This document shows positions 8,127-18,127 of a stretch of 64,000 nucleotides of DNA, in pieces; position 1 is the first letter of the stretch; each line of letters opens with the position of its first letter. The notes beneath the pieces were generated by a model that ran no database searches, was not told where the DNA came from, and was given only the letters and a program-made list of their open reading frames with translations. Made by a program: the position numbers and the translations under genes. Where the stretch lies: contig CASFNA010000022.1 in assembly GCA_949295905.1 (NCBI GenBank), positions 241,740-305,739 of the forward strand. The letters are read 5' to 3'. The DNA comes from an uncultured Prevotellaceae bacterium (GTDB lineage Bacteria > Bacteroidota > Bacteroidia > Bacteroidales > Bacteroidaceae).

Positions 8127-9653
8127 ATGGAAACGATAAAAATAGACCAGGCGCAAATCAACCGCGTGGTATGGAATGCGTGCGACACGTTCCGCGGACT
8201 CATAGACCCCAGCCAATATAAGGACTACATCCTGACGATGCTTTTCCTCAAGTATGTCAGCGATGTGTACAAAGCCAAGTTCGCAGAATACACCGCCAAA
8301 TATGACGGCGACCGCGAGCGTGCCACACGCGCCATGCGCCATGAACGCTTCTACGTGCCGGAACAAAGCTCGTTCGACCACCTTTTCCAACATCGCTCGG
8401 ACGACAACATCGGCGAACTTATCGACATGGCGCTGGCCGACCTTGAAGACGCCAACCGCGAAAAGATGAGCAGCGAAGACGGCAGCAGCATCTTCCGCAA
8501 CATCAGTTTCAACAGCGCGAACCTCGGCGAGCCGAAGGAGAAGAACGCACGGCTGAAGAACTTGCTGGCAGACTTCAACAGTCTGGAGCTTGACGAGACG
8601 CATCTTGAGGACAACGACATCATCGGCGACGCCTATATGTACCTTATTTCAAACTTCGCCAGCGAAGCAGGCAAGAAGGCGGGAGAGTTCTTCACGCCGG
8701 CCGAAGTTTCCACATTGCTGGCCAAGCTGACAAAGAGCAGGCCCGGGGCGCGCATTTGCGACCCTACTTGTGGCTCGGGTTCATTGCTTATAAAGGCAGG
8801 CAAGGAAGTCGGCAACGACAACTTCTCGCTTTACGGCCAGGAGGTCAACGGCAGCACTTGGGCGCTGGCCATGATGAACATGTTTCTGCACGGCTTCGAC
8901 AACGCCGTAATCCGATGGGGCGACACGCTGCGCAACCCCAAGCTGAAAGAGCACGACCGGCTGATGAGGTTTGACACGGTAATAGCCAACCCGCCGTTCT
9001 CGCTTGACAAGTGGGGAGCAGACGAAGCCGCACACGACCCGTACAACCGCTTCTGGCGCGGCATACCGCCCAAGAGCAAGGGCGACTGGGCGTTCATCTC
9101 GCACATGCTCGAGGTGGCGCAGGAAGGCAGCGGCAAGGTCGGCGTGGTGATTCCTCACGGTGTGTTGTTCCGCGGCGCAAGCGAGGGGAAAATCCGCAAG
9201 CATGTCGTTGACGAAAACCTGCTTGAGGCAGTAATCGGCCTGCCGGCCAACCTCTTCTTCGGTACGGGCATACCGGCCGCCATCGCCATATTCAACAAGG
9301 GCAAGCGGACGGACAACGTGCTGTTCATCGACGCCAGCCGCGAATACGAGAACGGCAAGAACCAGAACCGTTTGCGCCCCGAGGACATAGCCCACATAGT
9401 TTCAGTGTACCGTAAATTCACCTCCGGCCAGCTTGAAGCCGGAGTGGCAGAAGACAAATACGCCTTCGTGGCGACGCCTGCCGACATACAGGAGAACGAC
9501 TACAACCTAAACATTCCGCGCTACGTTGACACGTTTGAGGAAGAGGCCGAGGTAGACATTCCTGCCGTGCAGAAAGAGATTGACGCGCTTGAAGCCGAGC
9601 TGTCCGAGGTGCAGGCCAAGATGAAAATGTACTTGAAGGAATTAGGATATTAA
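8127..9653 (+). CDS. hsdM: Type I restriction-modification methyltransferase subunit HsdM
   Basis: A 508-residue N6-adenine DNA methyltransferase. The N-terminal helical HsdM_N domain (about 8-140) is followed by the catalytic domain. The S-adenosylmethionine motif appears as DPTCGSGSLL (about 212-221) and the catalytic NPPF at residues 288-291 within VIANPPFSLDKWG. Together with HsdS it would methylate adenine in the recognition sequence; with HsdR it forms the restriction complex. The C-terminus is a coiled region (EIDALEAELSEVQAKM). The order here is half-S, M, Fic, S, KAP NTPase, R, metallopeptidase, all on the + strand. Its GC content is higher than that of the hsdS and KAP genes downstream. 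Confidence 0.96.
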   Translation: METIKIDQAQINRVVWNACDTFRGLIDPSQYKDYILTMLFLKYVSDVYKAKFAEYTAKYDGDRERATRAMRHERFYVPEQSSFDHLFQHRSDDNIGELIDMALADLEDANREKMSSEDGSSIFRNISFNSANLGEPKEKNARLKNLLADFNSLELDETHLEDNDIIGDAYMYLISNFASEAGKKAGEFFTPAEVSTLLAKLTKSRPGARICDPTCGSGSLLIKAGKEVGNDNFSLYGQEVNGSTWALAMMNMFLHGFDNAVIRWGDTLRNPKLKEHDRLMRFDTVIANPPFSLDKWGADEAAHDPYNRFWRGIPPKSKGDWAFISHMLEVAQEGSGKVGVVIPHGVLFRGASEGKIRKHVVDENLLEAVIGLPANLFFGTGIPAAIAIFNKGKRTDNVLFIDASREYENGKNQNRLRPEDIAHIVSVYRKFTSGQLEAGVAEDKYAFVATPADIQENDYNLNIPRYVDTFEEEAEVDIPAVQKEIDALEAELSEVQAKMKMYLKELGY

Positions 9654-9674
9654 ACTTAAACAACAGGATTAACA

Positions 9675-10988
9675 ATGACATATCTCGAACAACTATACAA
9701 TGACTGGCAGGCTTTGCAGCCGCTGCAGCCTGAATACCAAAACAGGCTTGACCGTAAGTTCATGCTTGAGTTCAACTACAACTCAAACCACATCGAGGGC
9801 AACACGCTGACATACGGACAGACGGAGCTGCTGCTGTTCTTTGACAAGGTTGCAGAAGAAGCCAATATGAAAGACCTTGAGGAGATGAAGGCCCACAACG
9901 TATGCCTCAAGATGATACGGACGGAGGCCGGCGAGAAAGACAAACCGCTCACCGAAACCTTCATCCGCCAGCTTCACCATACGCTGTTGCGCGAGGATTA
10001 TACGGTGTACCGCCAACAGACAGACGGCACCGCCACGTCTTACATAATCCATGCCGGCGTTTACAAGACGCGCCCCAATTCTGTCATCACATCCACGGGC
10101 GAACGCTTTGAATACGCCTCGCCCGAAGAAACTCCGGCCCTTATGACCGACCTCGTAAGCTGGTATAACGAGGAGGAGCGGCGCGGCAGGATGTCGCCGA
10201 TAGAGCTTGCGTCGGTGTTCCACTACCGATACATACGCATACATCCGTTTGAAGACGGCAACGGGCGCATAGCCCGCCTCCTTGTCAACTACATCCTAAC
10301 ACGCCACGGCTACCCGATGGTCGTCGTGAAAAGCAATGACAAGTCGAACTATCTTACCGCCCTAAACCGCTGCGACGTGGCCGTAGGCTCCACCCCGTCA
10401 GTCGGTGCACACGCCGAGGCGGAGCAGCTTGCCCCGTTCATCACGTATATGTCTAAATGCCTGGAGCGCGCGTTGCTCATAAGCATAAAGGCGGCACACG
10501 GTGAAAATATCGACGAGGCCGACGACTGGAAAAAGAACCTCAAGCTGAAATACCGCGACAAGCTGAACAAACCGGCATTGACCGATGAATTTCTTGACAA
10601 TGTTCTAAATAAGGTTTACCAGCCTTTGCTCAACCGCATAGACTCTGAACTTTCAGAGTTTTACTCGATATTCTCGTCCTTTTATTGGGAGCCGGATGTC
10701 GCAAAGTTCGATTATGACGAAAGAAGTAACATCTATATTTCCACAATCATATTTACCAAGCCTACGGCTATCGCAACGGCAACAAGGATGATTCCAATTC
10801 AGCTGACTATCCAACAGTTTGCTTATACGTTAGATGTGTCGTTGACAAATGGTCGTGGATATTACCAAAGCCTTTACAACAAAGAGCTTTCTTATCTTGA
10901 AACTTTGTCTGAACAAGACGAGGCAGACATTGTTAATGCCATTGGCCGCTACTTAAATGATTTCTTGGAAAGCAACACTCCAGCCTGA
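9675..10988 (+). CDS. Fic domain protein with N-terminal self-inhibitory motif
   Basis: A 437-residue Fic protein; the family usually attaches AMP to a target hydroxyl, although other nucleotides are known. The catalytic loop HPFEDGNGRIAR starts at His190 and matches HxFx(D/E)GNGRxxR exactly. The N-terminal SNHIEG (Ser37-Glu41) matches the inhibitory motif (S/T)xxxE(G/N), which blocks the ATP site. The protein therefore looks like a self-inhibited, chromosomally encoded Fic rather than a Fic-antitoxin pair. The C-terminal 200 residues are likely a target-binding or winged-helix region. It sits 21 bases after hsdM and 18 before hsdS, so it is part of the R-M operon. The target is unknown. Confidence 0.92.
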   Translation: MTYLEQLYNDWQALQPLQPEYQNRLDRKFMLEFNYNSNHIEGNTLTYGQTELLLFFDKVAEEANMKDLEEMKAHNVCLKMIRTEAGEKDKPLTETFIRQLHHTLLREDYTVYRQQTDGTATSYIIHAGVYKTRPNSVITSTGERFEYASPEETPALMTDLVSWYNEEERRGRMSPIELASVFHYRYIRIHPFEDGNGRIARLLVNYILTRHGYPMVVVKSNDKSNYLTALNRCDVAVGSTPSVGAHAEAEQLAPFITYMSKCLERALLISIKAAHGENIDEADDWKKNLKLKYRDKLNKPALTDEFLDNVLNKVYQPLLNRIDSELSEFYSIFSSFYWEPDVAKFDYDERSNIYISTIIFTKPTAIATATRMIPIQLTIQQFAYTLDVSLTNGRGYYQSLYNKELSYLETLSEQDEADIVNAIGRYLNDFLESNTPA

Positions 10989-11006
10989 CTTAAACGTTGA
11001 ATATTG

Positions 11007-12215
11007 ATGAAAAAGAACATACCCGACATACCGCAAGAAGGCTATAAGAACTCTCAACTCGGGATTATTCCGAAAGAATGGGAGGTGGAGAGGCTTGGTA
11101 GTCTTGTTTCCATTGTTAGTGGAGAAAGTCCGTCTGGATACGCGTTGAAATCATATGGCAAATATCCTTTCATTAAAGTAGAGGATTTGAATAATTGCGA
11201 CAAATATCAAATAAGAAGTAGAGAATATTCGGACGATGAAAAAAACATAATACATCAAGGAAGCATAATATTTCCTAAAAGAGGTGCTGCAATTATGAAC
11301 AACAAAGTTCGTATTGCAGGAATTAATATTCAGATGGACAGCAACATGATGGCGATAAATCCTAATAATTCAAAAATTCTATCTGAATATTTATTCTATA
11401 CCATTACATTTGAACGATTGTTTAGAATTGCTGACACATCTTCCATTCCACAAATAAACAATAAACACATTATTCCGTATAGAATACTTTTGCCGCCACT
11501 TCCTGAGCAGCAAAAGATAGCCGAAGTCCTAAGCATATGGGACGAGGCTATCGAGAAGCAATCGCTGCTTGTCGAGAAACTGGAATTGCGCAAGAAAGGC
11601 TTGATGCAGCAACTGCTCACAGGCAGAAAACGCCTGCCGGGGTTCAGTGGAAAATGGAAGAAAGCAAGATTGGGAGAACTTTTTGATGAAAGGAATGAAA
11701 CTAAAATGCCTTCACTACCTTTACTTTCAATTACCGCAGACAAGGGTGTTATCCTTCAAACCGAGTCTGAAAAGAAAGATAATTCAAATGAAGATAAATC
11801 TAAATATAAAAGAATTTGCCCTAACGACATTGGCTACAATACAATGAGAATGTGGCAAGGGCGGTGCGCCTTGTCAAGTTTGGAAGGTATTGTAAGTCCT
11901 GCCTACACAATTATAAAACCTCGTAATGGAGTCAATCCTTATTACATGGAAATGTTGTTTAAGCAGCCTTATATGATATATCGGTTTTGGACTCATTCCC
12001 AAGGGTTGGTAAGTGATACGTTAAATTGCAAATTCCCTTCATTCTGTCAAGTAAAAGTTACAATACCTTGTTGGGATGAACAAAATACAATAGCGGAAAT
12101 TCTTTCCGTATGTGACAAAGAGATAGCTTTAGCCAATAAGAAACTTTATACTTTACAGCAACAAAAGAAAGGCTTGATGCAAGTGCTGTTAACAGGCAAA
12201 AAGCGGATAGTTTAA
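11007..12215 (+). CDS. hsdS: Type I restriction-modification specificity subunit HsdS
   Basis: A 402-residue S subunit with two target-recognition domains (about 20-160 and 210-365). Each is followed by a conserved helical segment: LPEQQKIAEVLSIWDEAIEKQ after the first and WDEQNTIAEILSVCDKEIALANKK after the second, each then ending in a KGLMQ..LTGKKR-like repeat. It would bind the two half-sites and position HsdM and HsdR. The ATG at 11007 is used; a TTG just before it could extend the frame by one codon. Both recognition domains are much more AT-rich than hsdM, as expected for domains exchanged between strains. About 190 bases without a gene follow. Confidence 0.94.
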   Translation: MKKNIPDIPQEGYKNSQLGIIPKEWEVERLGSLVSIVSGESPSGYALKSYGKYPFIKVEDLNNCDKYQIRSREYSDDEKNIIHQGSIIFPKRGAAIMNNKVRIAGINIQMDSNMMAINPNNSKILSEYLFYTITFERLFRIADTSSIPQINNKHIIPYRILLPPLPEQQKIAEVLSIWDEAIEKQSLLVEKLELRKKGLMQQLLTGRKRLPGFSGKWKKARLGELFDERNETKMPSLPLLSITADKGVILQTESEKKDNSNEDKSKYKRICPNDIGYNTMRMWQGRCALSSLEGIVSPAYTIIKPRNGVNPYYMEMLFKQPYMIYRFWTHSQGLVSDTLNCKFPSFCQVKVTIPCWDEQNTIAEILSVCDKEIALANKKLYTLQQQKKGLMQVLLTGKKRIV

Positions 12216-12311
12216 TTGTATCACAAACAACTTGTGCCGATTATTACAATCTGCCAGAAAAACGGACGATAACCTAAATAAACGCAACATGGTTTTGACG
12301 GAATTGCAATA

Positions 12312-12386
12312 CATGGCCTTTTGCGATGCGAAAGACGGCAAATGAGAACACGAAAGGCGGCCTTTTAGAAGCCCAAAGGCCGTGTA
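12312..12386. repeat. Dispersed AAAGGCC hairpin element, copy b
   Basis: Lies in the 12216-12404 gap between hsdS and the KAP gene. Units include ATGGCCTTTTGCGATGCG, GAAAGACGGC, CGAAAGGCGGCCTTTT and CCAAAGGCCGTGT. Confidence 0.6.
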
Positions 12387-12404
12387 TTATAATCGTAAGC
12401 AATA

Positions 12405-14888
12405 ATGGTTGAATTATATCAGACTAACATGAACAATATTATTAAATGGCTACGCTTCCCGATAGAAGGAGAAAACAGGTTGTGGACGATTGTTTTTATA
12501 GTTTATTCCTGCTTTCATACGTTCTTTGAGCGTGTGATTTCAGATTACATCGTAGAGCCGTTTTTGTCAACCTTTCAAGACACGGTTGTCAGTCGCATCA
12601 TCGCAATTTTTATTGTCTGCGTTATATTAATGCGCCTTTATCTGGATTATAAGAGCAAAGAAAGGAGATTGTACTGCTCGCAAGTTTATTTTTTTTCGTT
12701 GGTGTTTGTTGCGTGCTTTTATTATCGGGTGATAAACACAGGAGTGTGGAATTACGTCGGAATATTCAATAGCGACTGGGTTGCATATTCCGACCTTGTC
12801 CCGTTCTATTGCCTCGCAAACATAATAACGGTTTTACTTTACGACCGGAAACCTTATGAACCAAATAGCGAAAACTCATTCTACATCGACAATCCCATTA
12901 CAAAGAAGGATGAAGACATGCTTGGACGGACGAAATTCGCGGAAAGCATTGCACGGAAAACGCTGGACACCCAGCCGTCAGACGGCGCTTTGACAGTGGG
13001 GATTGTGGCTCCTTGGGGCTTTGGCAAGACTTCTTTTATAAACATGATGAAAGAGTATTTTGTAGGGAAAGCCATTGTGATAAATTTCTCGCCATGGATA
13101 TACGAAGATGACAAGAACCTGACACAGGCGTTTTTCTTGGAATTGAACAAAGCCATGAAAGTGTACAACCCGTCGTTGTCCGAGAAGCTGATTTCATACG
13201 CTGAACTGTTAAGTTCTGCCGAAGTGCCTTATATGAAGTTATTGTCAAACCTGTTAAGGCAAGGGCGTAAGAATAGCTTGGAATCGTTGCGGAATGATTT
13301 GGAGCTTGCCCTAAAAAGCATGAAAGAGCCGATAGTCGTGATTATCGACGATTTGGACCGACTTGGAGCGACAGAGATAATGGAGGTGATGAAGATAATC
13401 CGCAACAGCGCAAACTTCTCAAATATCCGCTTCATTGCCACATATGACCGTGAATATGTTACTAATGTATTGAAGGATTCGCTGAAGCCGGGAAATTATC
13501 TGGAGAAGATATTTCAGGTGGAATACGTGTTGCCGAATTTTGACAAACGAAAACTTATTGCTGTTTTAAAGGACAAGCTTTCTTTCGTTGAGGAAAAAGA
13601 GGAATTGAACGATTGCTTTGCACCACATAAAGTCGCATTTGAAGAGCTTACAAGCCTTAGGGATGTAAAACGGTTTGTCAATATGTTTCAACTTGCTTAC
13701 CGAAATTTGCAGGGGAAAGTTGTATTGATTGATTTGATGAACTTGATTATTCTAAAACAAAAATACACGTCTGTTTATAACTTATTGGCAAAAAAACATG
13801 ATTACATATTGACTAATATGGGAAAAAGTTTGGTGCCTTATAATAGGGTAAGAGATAAAAATGAAACAAAAACGAACGAATCAAACATTCATAAGAGAAT
13901 AGATATTGAAGCTGATTGGGATAGTTTTTTCAAGGATTTGTATAACGATGAACAGAAATATACAATCTTGAATATATTGAAAAGACTATTCCGTTTATCA
14001 CATAGGGAACAAATAAAGGGAATAAATAGTCCTTGGGGTGTTGAGAGGTATTTCCATGATACATTGTTAAATGAAGATTATCCTGAAACGCAATTCAAAG
14101 ATTTGTGGAAGTGGGATTATAGTTTAATTGTTGAAGACATAGATAAAAACGCACCTATAAAAACAAAATCGTTTTTTAAACTAATGGCTAATTATAAGCC
14201 AAAGAATAAAGAAGAATACAAGAAAATGGTAAAAGCCATGCTGCATTGTGGTGAAATACTTTATAATGATTTTGATGAATATGATGATGTTTTAAGAGTT
14301 GTAAATAACTCAGTTAATTTTGAAGATGATGAACACCAGGCTTTTATAGAAAGAGTTATTGATGAAGCCGGGGCGTCAAAATTTGTCGCAAAGTTCCTGG
14401 AATATTCTGATTATGTAAGAATAGCAATAAGGGGCATACCACCAATTATAAATTCAAAAAAACGCCTTAATATATTAAAGACAGCTATAGAGCATGATTT
14501 TTCATTAAATGATATTTATGAATTTTTGAATTCTACTTATGAATATAATGTGTTTAATGGTAATAAATATTTAGAAAAAACGAGAATTCCTGGTGCGGAT
14601 AAGATATTTATTGAATATGCAAAACAACATCCTATACATGTAATTTCCGATTTAATCAATGGCAGCACGTTTGAAAATAAAGAATATTTTGAAATATCTG
14701 ATTTTGCAAAAGATGTTTGGGGTAGTTGGGATGCATACGAAAAATTTTTAAATGATATTGAAAATTATGATTCTGAAAAAGAAGAATACTTAAAGTTTTT
14801 TAGCTTGTTCAAAGCGAATACATATAAATCAGTACCTTTTAAATTCGTATATATACGGGTAAATAAAAATAATATCTATCATAATTGA
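12405..14888 (+). CDS. Membrane-anchored KAP family P-loop NTPase
   Basis: An 827-residue KAP NTPase (the family of animal Kidins220/ARMS and plasmid PifA). Four probable membrane helices occupy about residues 20-155. The P-loop is APWGFGKTS with Lys208; KAP proteins characteristically carry membrane helices close to this domain. Walker B is VVIIDDLDRL (Asp315). The C-terminal 400 residues are AT-rich, charged and not recognisable. It lies between hsdS and hsdR on the same strand, its stop codon eight bases before the hsdR start, so it is co-transcribed. F-plasmid PifA, a KAP protein, excludes phage T7, so a role in stopping phage infection at the membrane is a reasonable inference. The second half is markedly AT-rich, suggesting recent arrival. 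Confidence 0.85.
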   Translation: MVELYQTNMNNIIKWLRFPIEGENRLWTIVFIVYSCFHTFFERVISDYIVEPFLSTFQDTVVSRIIAIFIVCVILMRLYLDYKSKERRLYCSQVYFFSLVFVACFYYRVINTGVWNYVGIFNSDWVAYSDLVPFYCLANIITVLLYDRKPYEPNSENSFYIDNPITKKDEDMLGRTKFAESIARKTLDTQPSDGALTVGIVAPWGFGKTSFINMMKEYFVGKAIVINFSPWIYEDDKNLTQAFFLELNKAMKVYNPSLSEKLISYAELLSSAEVPYMKLLSNLLRQGRKNSLESLRNDLELALKSMKEPIVVIIDDLDRLGATEIMEVMKIIRNSANFSNIRFIATYDREYVTNVLKDSLKPGNYLEKIFQVEYVLPNFDKRKLIAVLKDKLSFVEEKEELNDCFAPHKVAFEELTSLRDVKRFVNMFQLAYRNLQGKVVLIDLMNLIILKQKYTSVYNLLAKKHDYILTNMGKSLVPYNRVRDKNETKTNESNIHKRIDIEADWDSFFKDLYNDEQKYTILNILKRLFRLSHREQIKGINSPWGVERYFHDTLLNEDYPETQFKDLWKWDYSLIVEDIDKNAPIKTKSFFKLMANYKPKNKEEYKKMVKAMLHCGEILYNDFDEYDDVLRVVNNSVNFEDDEHQAFIERVIDEAGASKFVAKFLEYSDYVRIAIRGIPPIINSKKRLNILKTAIEHDFSLNDIYEFLNSTYEYNVFNGNKYLEKTRIPGADKIFIEYAKQHPIHVISDLINGSTFENKEYFEISDFAKDVWGSWDAYEKFLNDIENYDSEKEEYLKFFSLFKANTYKSVPFKFVYIRVNKNNIYHN

Positions 14889-14896
14889 TTAATTTT

Positions 14897-17800
14897 ATGC
14901 AAGGCATTTCATTCAAGGAAGACCATATAAGCCAGATACCGGCGTTGCAGATGTTGCAGAAGATAGGGTATGAGTACCTTACGCCTGACGAAGCCTTGGC
15001 CATGCGCGGCGGCAAGCTGTCGGCCGTGCTGCTGGAAGACGTGCTGCGCAACCAGCTGAGGCGCATCAACTCGATACGCGTGAACAGGAACAAGGAGGAG
15101 CTGTTCTCCGAGCAGAACATCGAGAACGGCGTGCTCGCCATGCGCAACATACCGATGGGCGAAGGCTACATTAGCGGCAACGAGGCCGTGTACAATCTCC
15201 TGACGCTGGGCAAGACCTTCGAGCAGAGCATCGACGGCGACAAGAAGAGCTACACGATGAGGTTCATCGACTGGGAACATCCCGGGCGCAACGTCTTCCA
15301 CGTGGCGGAGGAATTCGACGTTATGCGCACCGGCAGGGCTGACACTTACCGGCCAGACATAGTGCTGTTCGTCAACGGCATACCGCTGGTTGTCATAGAA
15401 TGTAAGCGTCCCGACATAAAGGACTCGCGCGAACAGGCCGTGTCGCAGCACCTGCGCAACCAAAAGGACGACGGCATACGCGGGCTTTACGTGTACAGCG
15501 CGCTGCTGCTCGGCGTAGGCAACAGCTACGGCACTTACGCCACAACGGGCACTCCGGCCGACTTCTGGGGCAGGTGGAAGGAGATGTTTCTCTCGAAAGA
15601 GGATGAAGAGCGGTACGAGGAGCGGCTCCATGAGCTGGCCAACACCCACCTGGACGGCGCACGGAAAGACCGCCTGTTCGGCGGCCGCTTCCGCTACGCA
15701 CGCGCTTATTTCGATGCCATGGAGCAGCAAGAAATACTGCCTACGGAGCAAGACCGCTACCTGTACAGCCTGTGCCGGCCCGAAAGGTTGCTCGACCTTA
15801 TCCACAACTTCACCGTATATGACGCCGGAATAAAGAAGCTGGCGCGCTACCAGCAGTATTTCACGGTGAAGGAAATCATCGGGCGAGTGAAGACGGTTGA
15901 CCACGGGAAGCGCCACGGCGGAGTGGTGTGGCACACGCAGGGCAGCGGCAAGTCGCTCACCATGGTTATGCTGGCGCAGGCCATAGCGCAGGAAAAGCCG
16001 GCACCAGACCCGAAAATAGTGATGGTGACCGACCGCACCGAACTTGACAAGCAGATAACAGAGACGTTCATGAAGTGCGGCCGCAGCGTGGTGCACGCCA
16101 CCACGGGAAAGGTCTTGGGAGAGCTGCTCGACAGCAAGACAGACGCCGTGATAACGACCATAATCAACAAGTTTGAAACCGCCGTGAGGCAAATGAAGCG
16201 TCCCTTGACCAGTCCCGACATATTCATCCTCATAGACGAGGCCCATCGCAGCCAGTATAAGGAGATGGCGATAAAGATGGACAAGGTGCTACCCAACGCC
16301 TGCAAGATAGCCTTTACGGGCACGCCATTGATGAAGAAAGAGAAGAACACGGCCCGGACATTTGGCGGAATAATCCGCCCTGTCTACACTGTGCGCCAGG
16401 CGGTTGACGACAAAGCGGTAAGGCCTTTGCTCTACGAGGGGCGCATAGTGCCGCAGACCGTACACGAAGGACCCATAGACGAGTTTTTCACAAAGGTGTG
16501 CGAGGACTTGAACGAGCACCAGACGGCCGACCTGAAAAAGAAATATTCGCGCACCGATTTTGTCAACCAGACGGAGCAGCGGGTGTACTCGATAGCGTGG
16601 AACGTGTCCGAACACTTCCGCGACAACTGGCAGGGAACAAAGTTCAAGGCCATGCTGGTTACGCCGAGGAAGAGCATCGCCGTGCTGTATAAGAAGTATT
16701 TGGACGAAATAGGCATGGTGTCGTCAGAAGTGCTGATAACCCCTCCCGACACCCGGGAGGGCGAAGAAACGGCATACGGCGACACGTCGGAGGAAGTGAA
16801 GGCTTTTTGGAAAAGGATGATTGACGAGCACGGCTCGCAGAAGAAGTACCAGGAAAACCTTATCTCACGCTTCCAAGACCAGGAAAAGCCCGAAATCATG
16901 ATTGTGGTTGACAAGCTGCTGACGGGCTTCGACGAGCCGAAGGTCGTCGTGATGTACCTCGACCGCAAGCTGAACGGCCACACGCTGCTCCAGGCCGTGG
17001 CGCGTGTCAACCGCGTGTGCGACGACAAGGAGTTCGGTTACATCATCGACTATTACGGCGTATTGAAAGAACTTGACGACGCCCTGGAGCTTTACTCCGA
17101 CTATGACGACGAGGAGCGGCAGGAGTTCCAAGACATAATGCTCCCGGTAAACATCGAGATTGAAAAGCTGCCCCAAAAGCATTCAGACCTCTGGGATTTG
17201 TTCAAGGCCGTCGCAAACAAGCGGGATTTGGAGGCATACGCCCAGTCTTTGCGCATGGAAGACCGCAGGCAGGAGTTTTACGAGCGGCTTACGGCATACG
17301 CCTCATGCCTTAAAATAGCGCTATCTACCCGCGAGTTCCATGAAAAAACTGCCGAACAGGACATCAAACGCTACAAGGACGACCTGAACATGTTTGTAAA
17401 GCTGCGCACCGCCGTGCAGCTGCGCTTCTCTGACAAGATAGATTACAGGCAGTACGAGAGCCAGATACAGAAGCTAATCAACCGCCATGTGGAAAGCGGC
17501 GCGGCAAGGCCTGTCACCGACTTGGTGAACATCTTTGACACCGAAGCCTTTGAACAGGAGGTGGAAAAGGTAGTCGGCACGGCGGCCAAGGCGGACACCA
17601 TAGCCTCGCGCACCAGCAAGTTCATCACCGAAAACATGGACACCGACCCGGCGTTCTACAAGAAATTCTCGCAGCTGCTGAAGGAAACCATCGAGGCATA
17701 CGAGCAGGGACGCATCAACGAACTTGAATACCTGAAGCGCGTAAAGAAGTATAAGGAGGACGTGCTGGCACACACCGACAGCGACATCCCTGCCGAACTG

Positions 17801-18127
17801 CAGCACAACAACGTCGCCAAAGCCTATTACGGCATCGTGCTGGAGACATACCGCAGGCTGTTCGCCGACGCAGGTCTTGACCTGTGCGGCATGGCATTGG
17901 AGACTACACGGAAGTTTGACGAGATAATAAACGGCGCACTGGTAATCGACGGAAACACGCTGGTTGACTGGCAGGTGAAGACTGGCATCATAGGACGGAT
18001 GAAGATAAAGCTTGAGGATTACCTGATAGACAACGTCAAAAGGAAATACAACCTCAAGTTTCCTTTCGACGACATGGACGTGATTATTGACGGATGCGTT
18101 GACGTGGCGAAGCTATGGATAAGGTGA
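14897..18127 (+). CDS. hsdR: Type I restriction-modification endonuclease/translocase subunit HsdR
   Basis: A 1,076-residue R subunit. The N-terminal PD-(D/E)xK nuclease shows VVIECKRPD with Glu168 and Lys170. The superfamily 2 motor follows, with Walker A QGSGKS (Lys352), the DEAH box LIDEAHRSQ (Asp447-His450), FTGTPL, and later DKLLTGFDEP and QAVARVNR (motifs V/VI). The long helical C-terminus would dock on the M2S core. It cuts unmethylated DNA after ATP-driven translocation. I start at ATG 14897; the frame opens at a TTG at 14885 that overlaps the KAP stop, and the downstream ATG fits the family N-terminus. It overlaps the next gene by 13 bases. Confidence 0.96.
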   Translation: MQGISFKEDHISQIPALQMLQKIGYEYLTPDEALAMRGGKLSAVLLEDVLRNQLRRINSIRVNRNKEELFSEQNIENGVLAMRNIPMGEGYISGNEAVYNLLTLGKTFEQSIDGDKKSYTMRFIDWEHPGRNVFHVAEEFDVMRTGRADTYRPDIVLFVNGIPLVVIECKRPDIKDSREQAVSQHLRNQKDDGIRGLYVYSALLLGVGNSYGTYATTGTPADFWGRWKEMFLSKEDEERYEERLHELANTHLDGARKDRLFGGRFRYARAYFDAMEQQEILPTEQDRYLYSLCRPERLLDLIHNFTVYDAGIKKLARYQQYFTVKEIIGRVKTVDHGKRHGGVVWHTQGSGKSLTMVMLAQAIAQEKPAPDPKIVMVTDRTELDKQITETFMKCGRSVVHATTGKVLGELLDSKTDAVITTIINKFETAVRQMKRPLTSPDIFILIDEAHRSQYKEMAIKMDKVLPNACKIAFTGTPLMKKEKNTARTFGGIIRPVYTVRQAVDDKAVRPLLYEGRIVPQTVHEGPIDEFFTKVCEDLNEHQTADLKKKYSRTDFVNQTEQRVYSIAWNVSEHFRDNWQGTKFKAMLVTPRKSIAVLYKKYLDEIGMVSSEVLITPPDTREGEETAYGDTSEEVKAFWKRMIDEHGSQKKYQENLISRFQDQEKPEIMIVVDKLLTGFDEPKVVVMYLDRKLNGHTLLQAVARVNRVCDDKEFGYIIDYYGVLKELDDALELYSDYDDEERQEFQDIMLPVNIEIEKLPQKHSDLWDLFKAVANKRDLEAYAQSLRMEDRRQEFYERLTAYASCLKIALSTREFHEKTAEQDIKRYKDDLNMFVKLRTAVQLRFSDKIDYRQYESQIQKLINRHVESGAARPVTDLVNIFDTEAFEQEVEKVVGTAAKADTIASRTSKFITENMDTDPAFYKKFSQLLKETIEAYEQGRINELEYLKRVKKYKEDVLAHTDSDIPAELQHNNVAKAYYGIVLETYRRLFADAGLDLCGMALETTRKFDEIINGALVIDGNTLVDWQVKTGIIGRMKIKLEDYLIDNVKRKYNLKFPFDDMDVIIDGCVDVAKLWIR

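Noticed and set aside
7561-12215. Invertible hsdS system
   Set aside because: No site-specific recombinase and no shared DNA inverted repeats between the half-S and hsdS genes were seen.
14909-16246. 445-codon - strand frame opposite hsdR
   Set aside because: Shadow of hsdR; composition is not protein-like.
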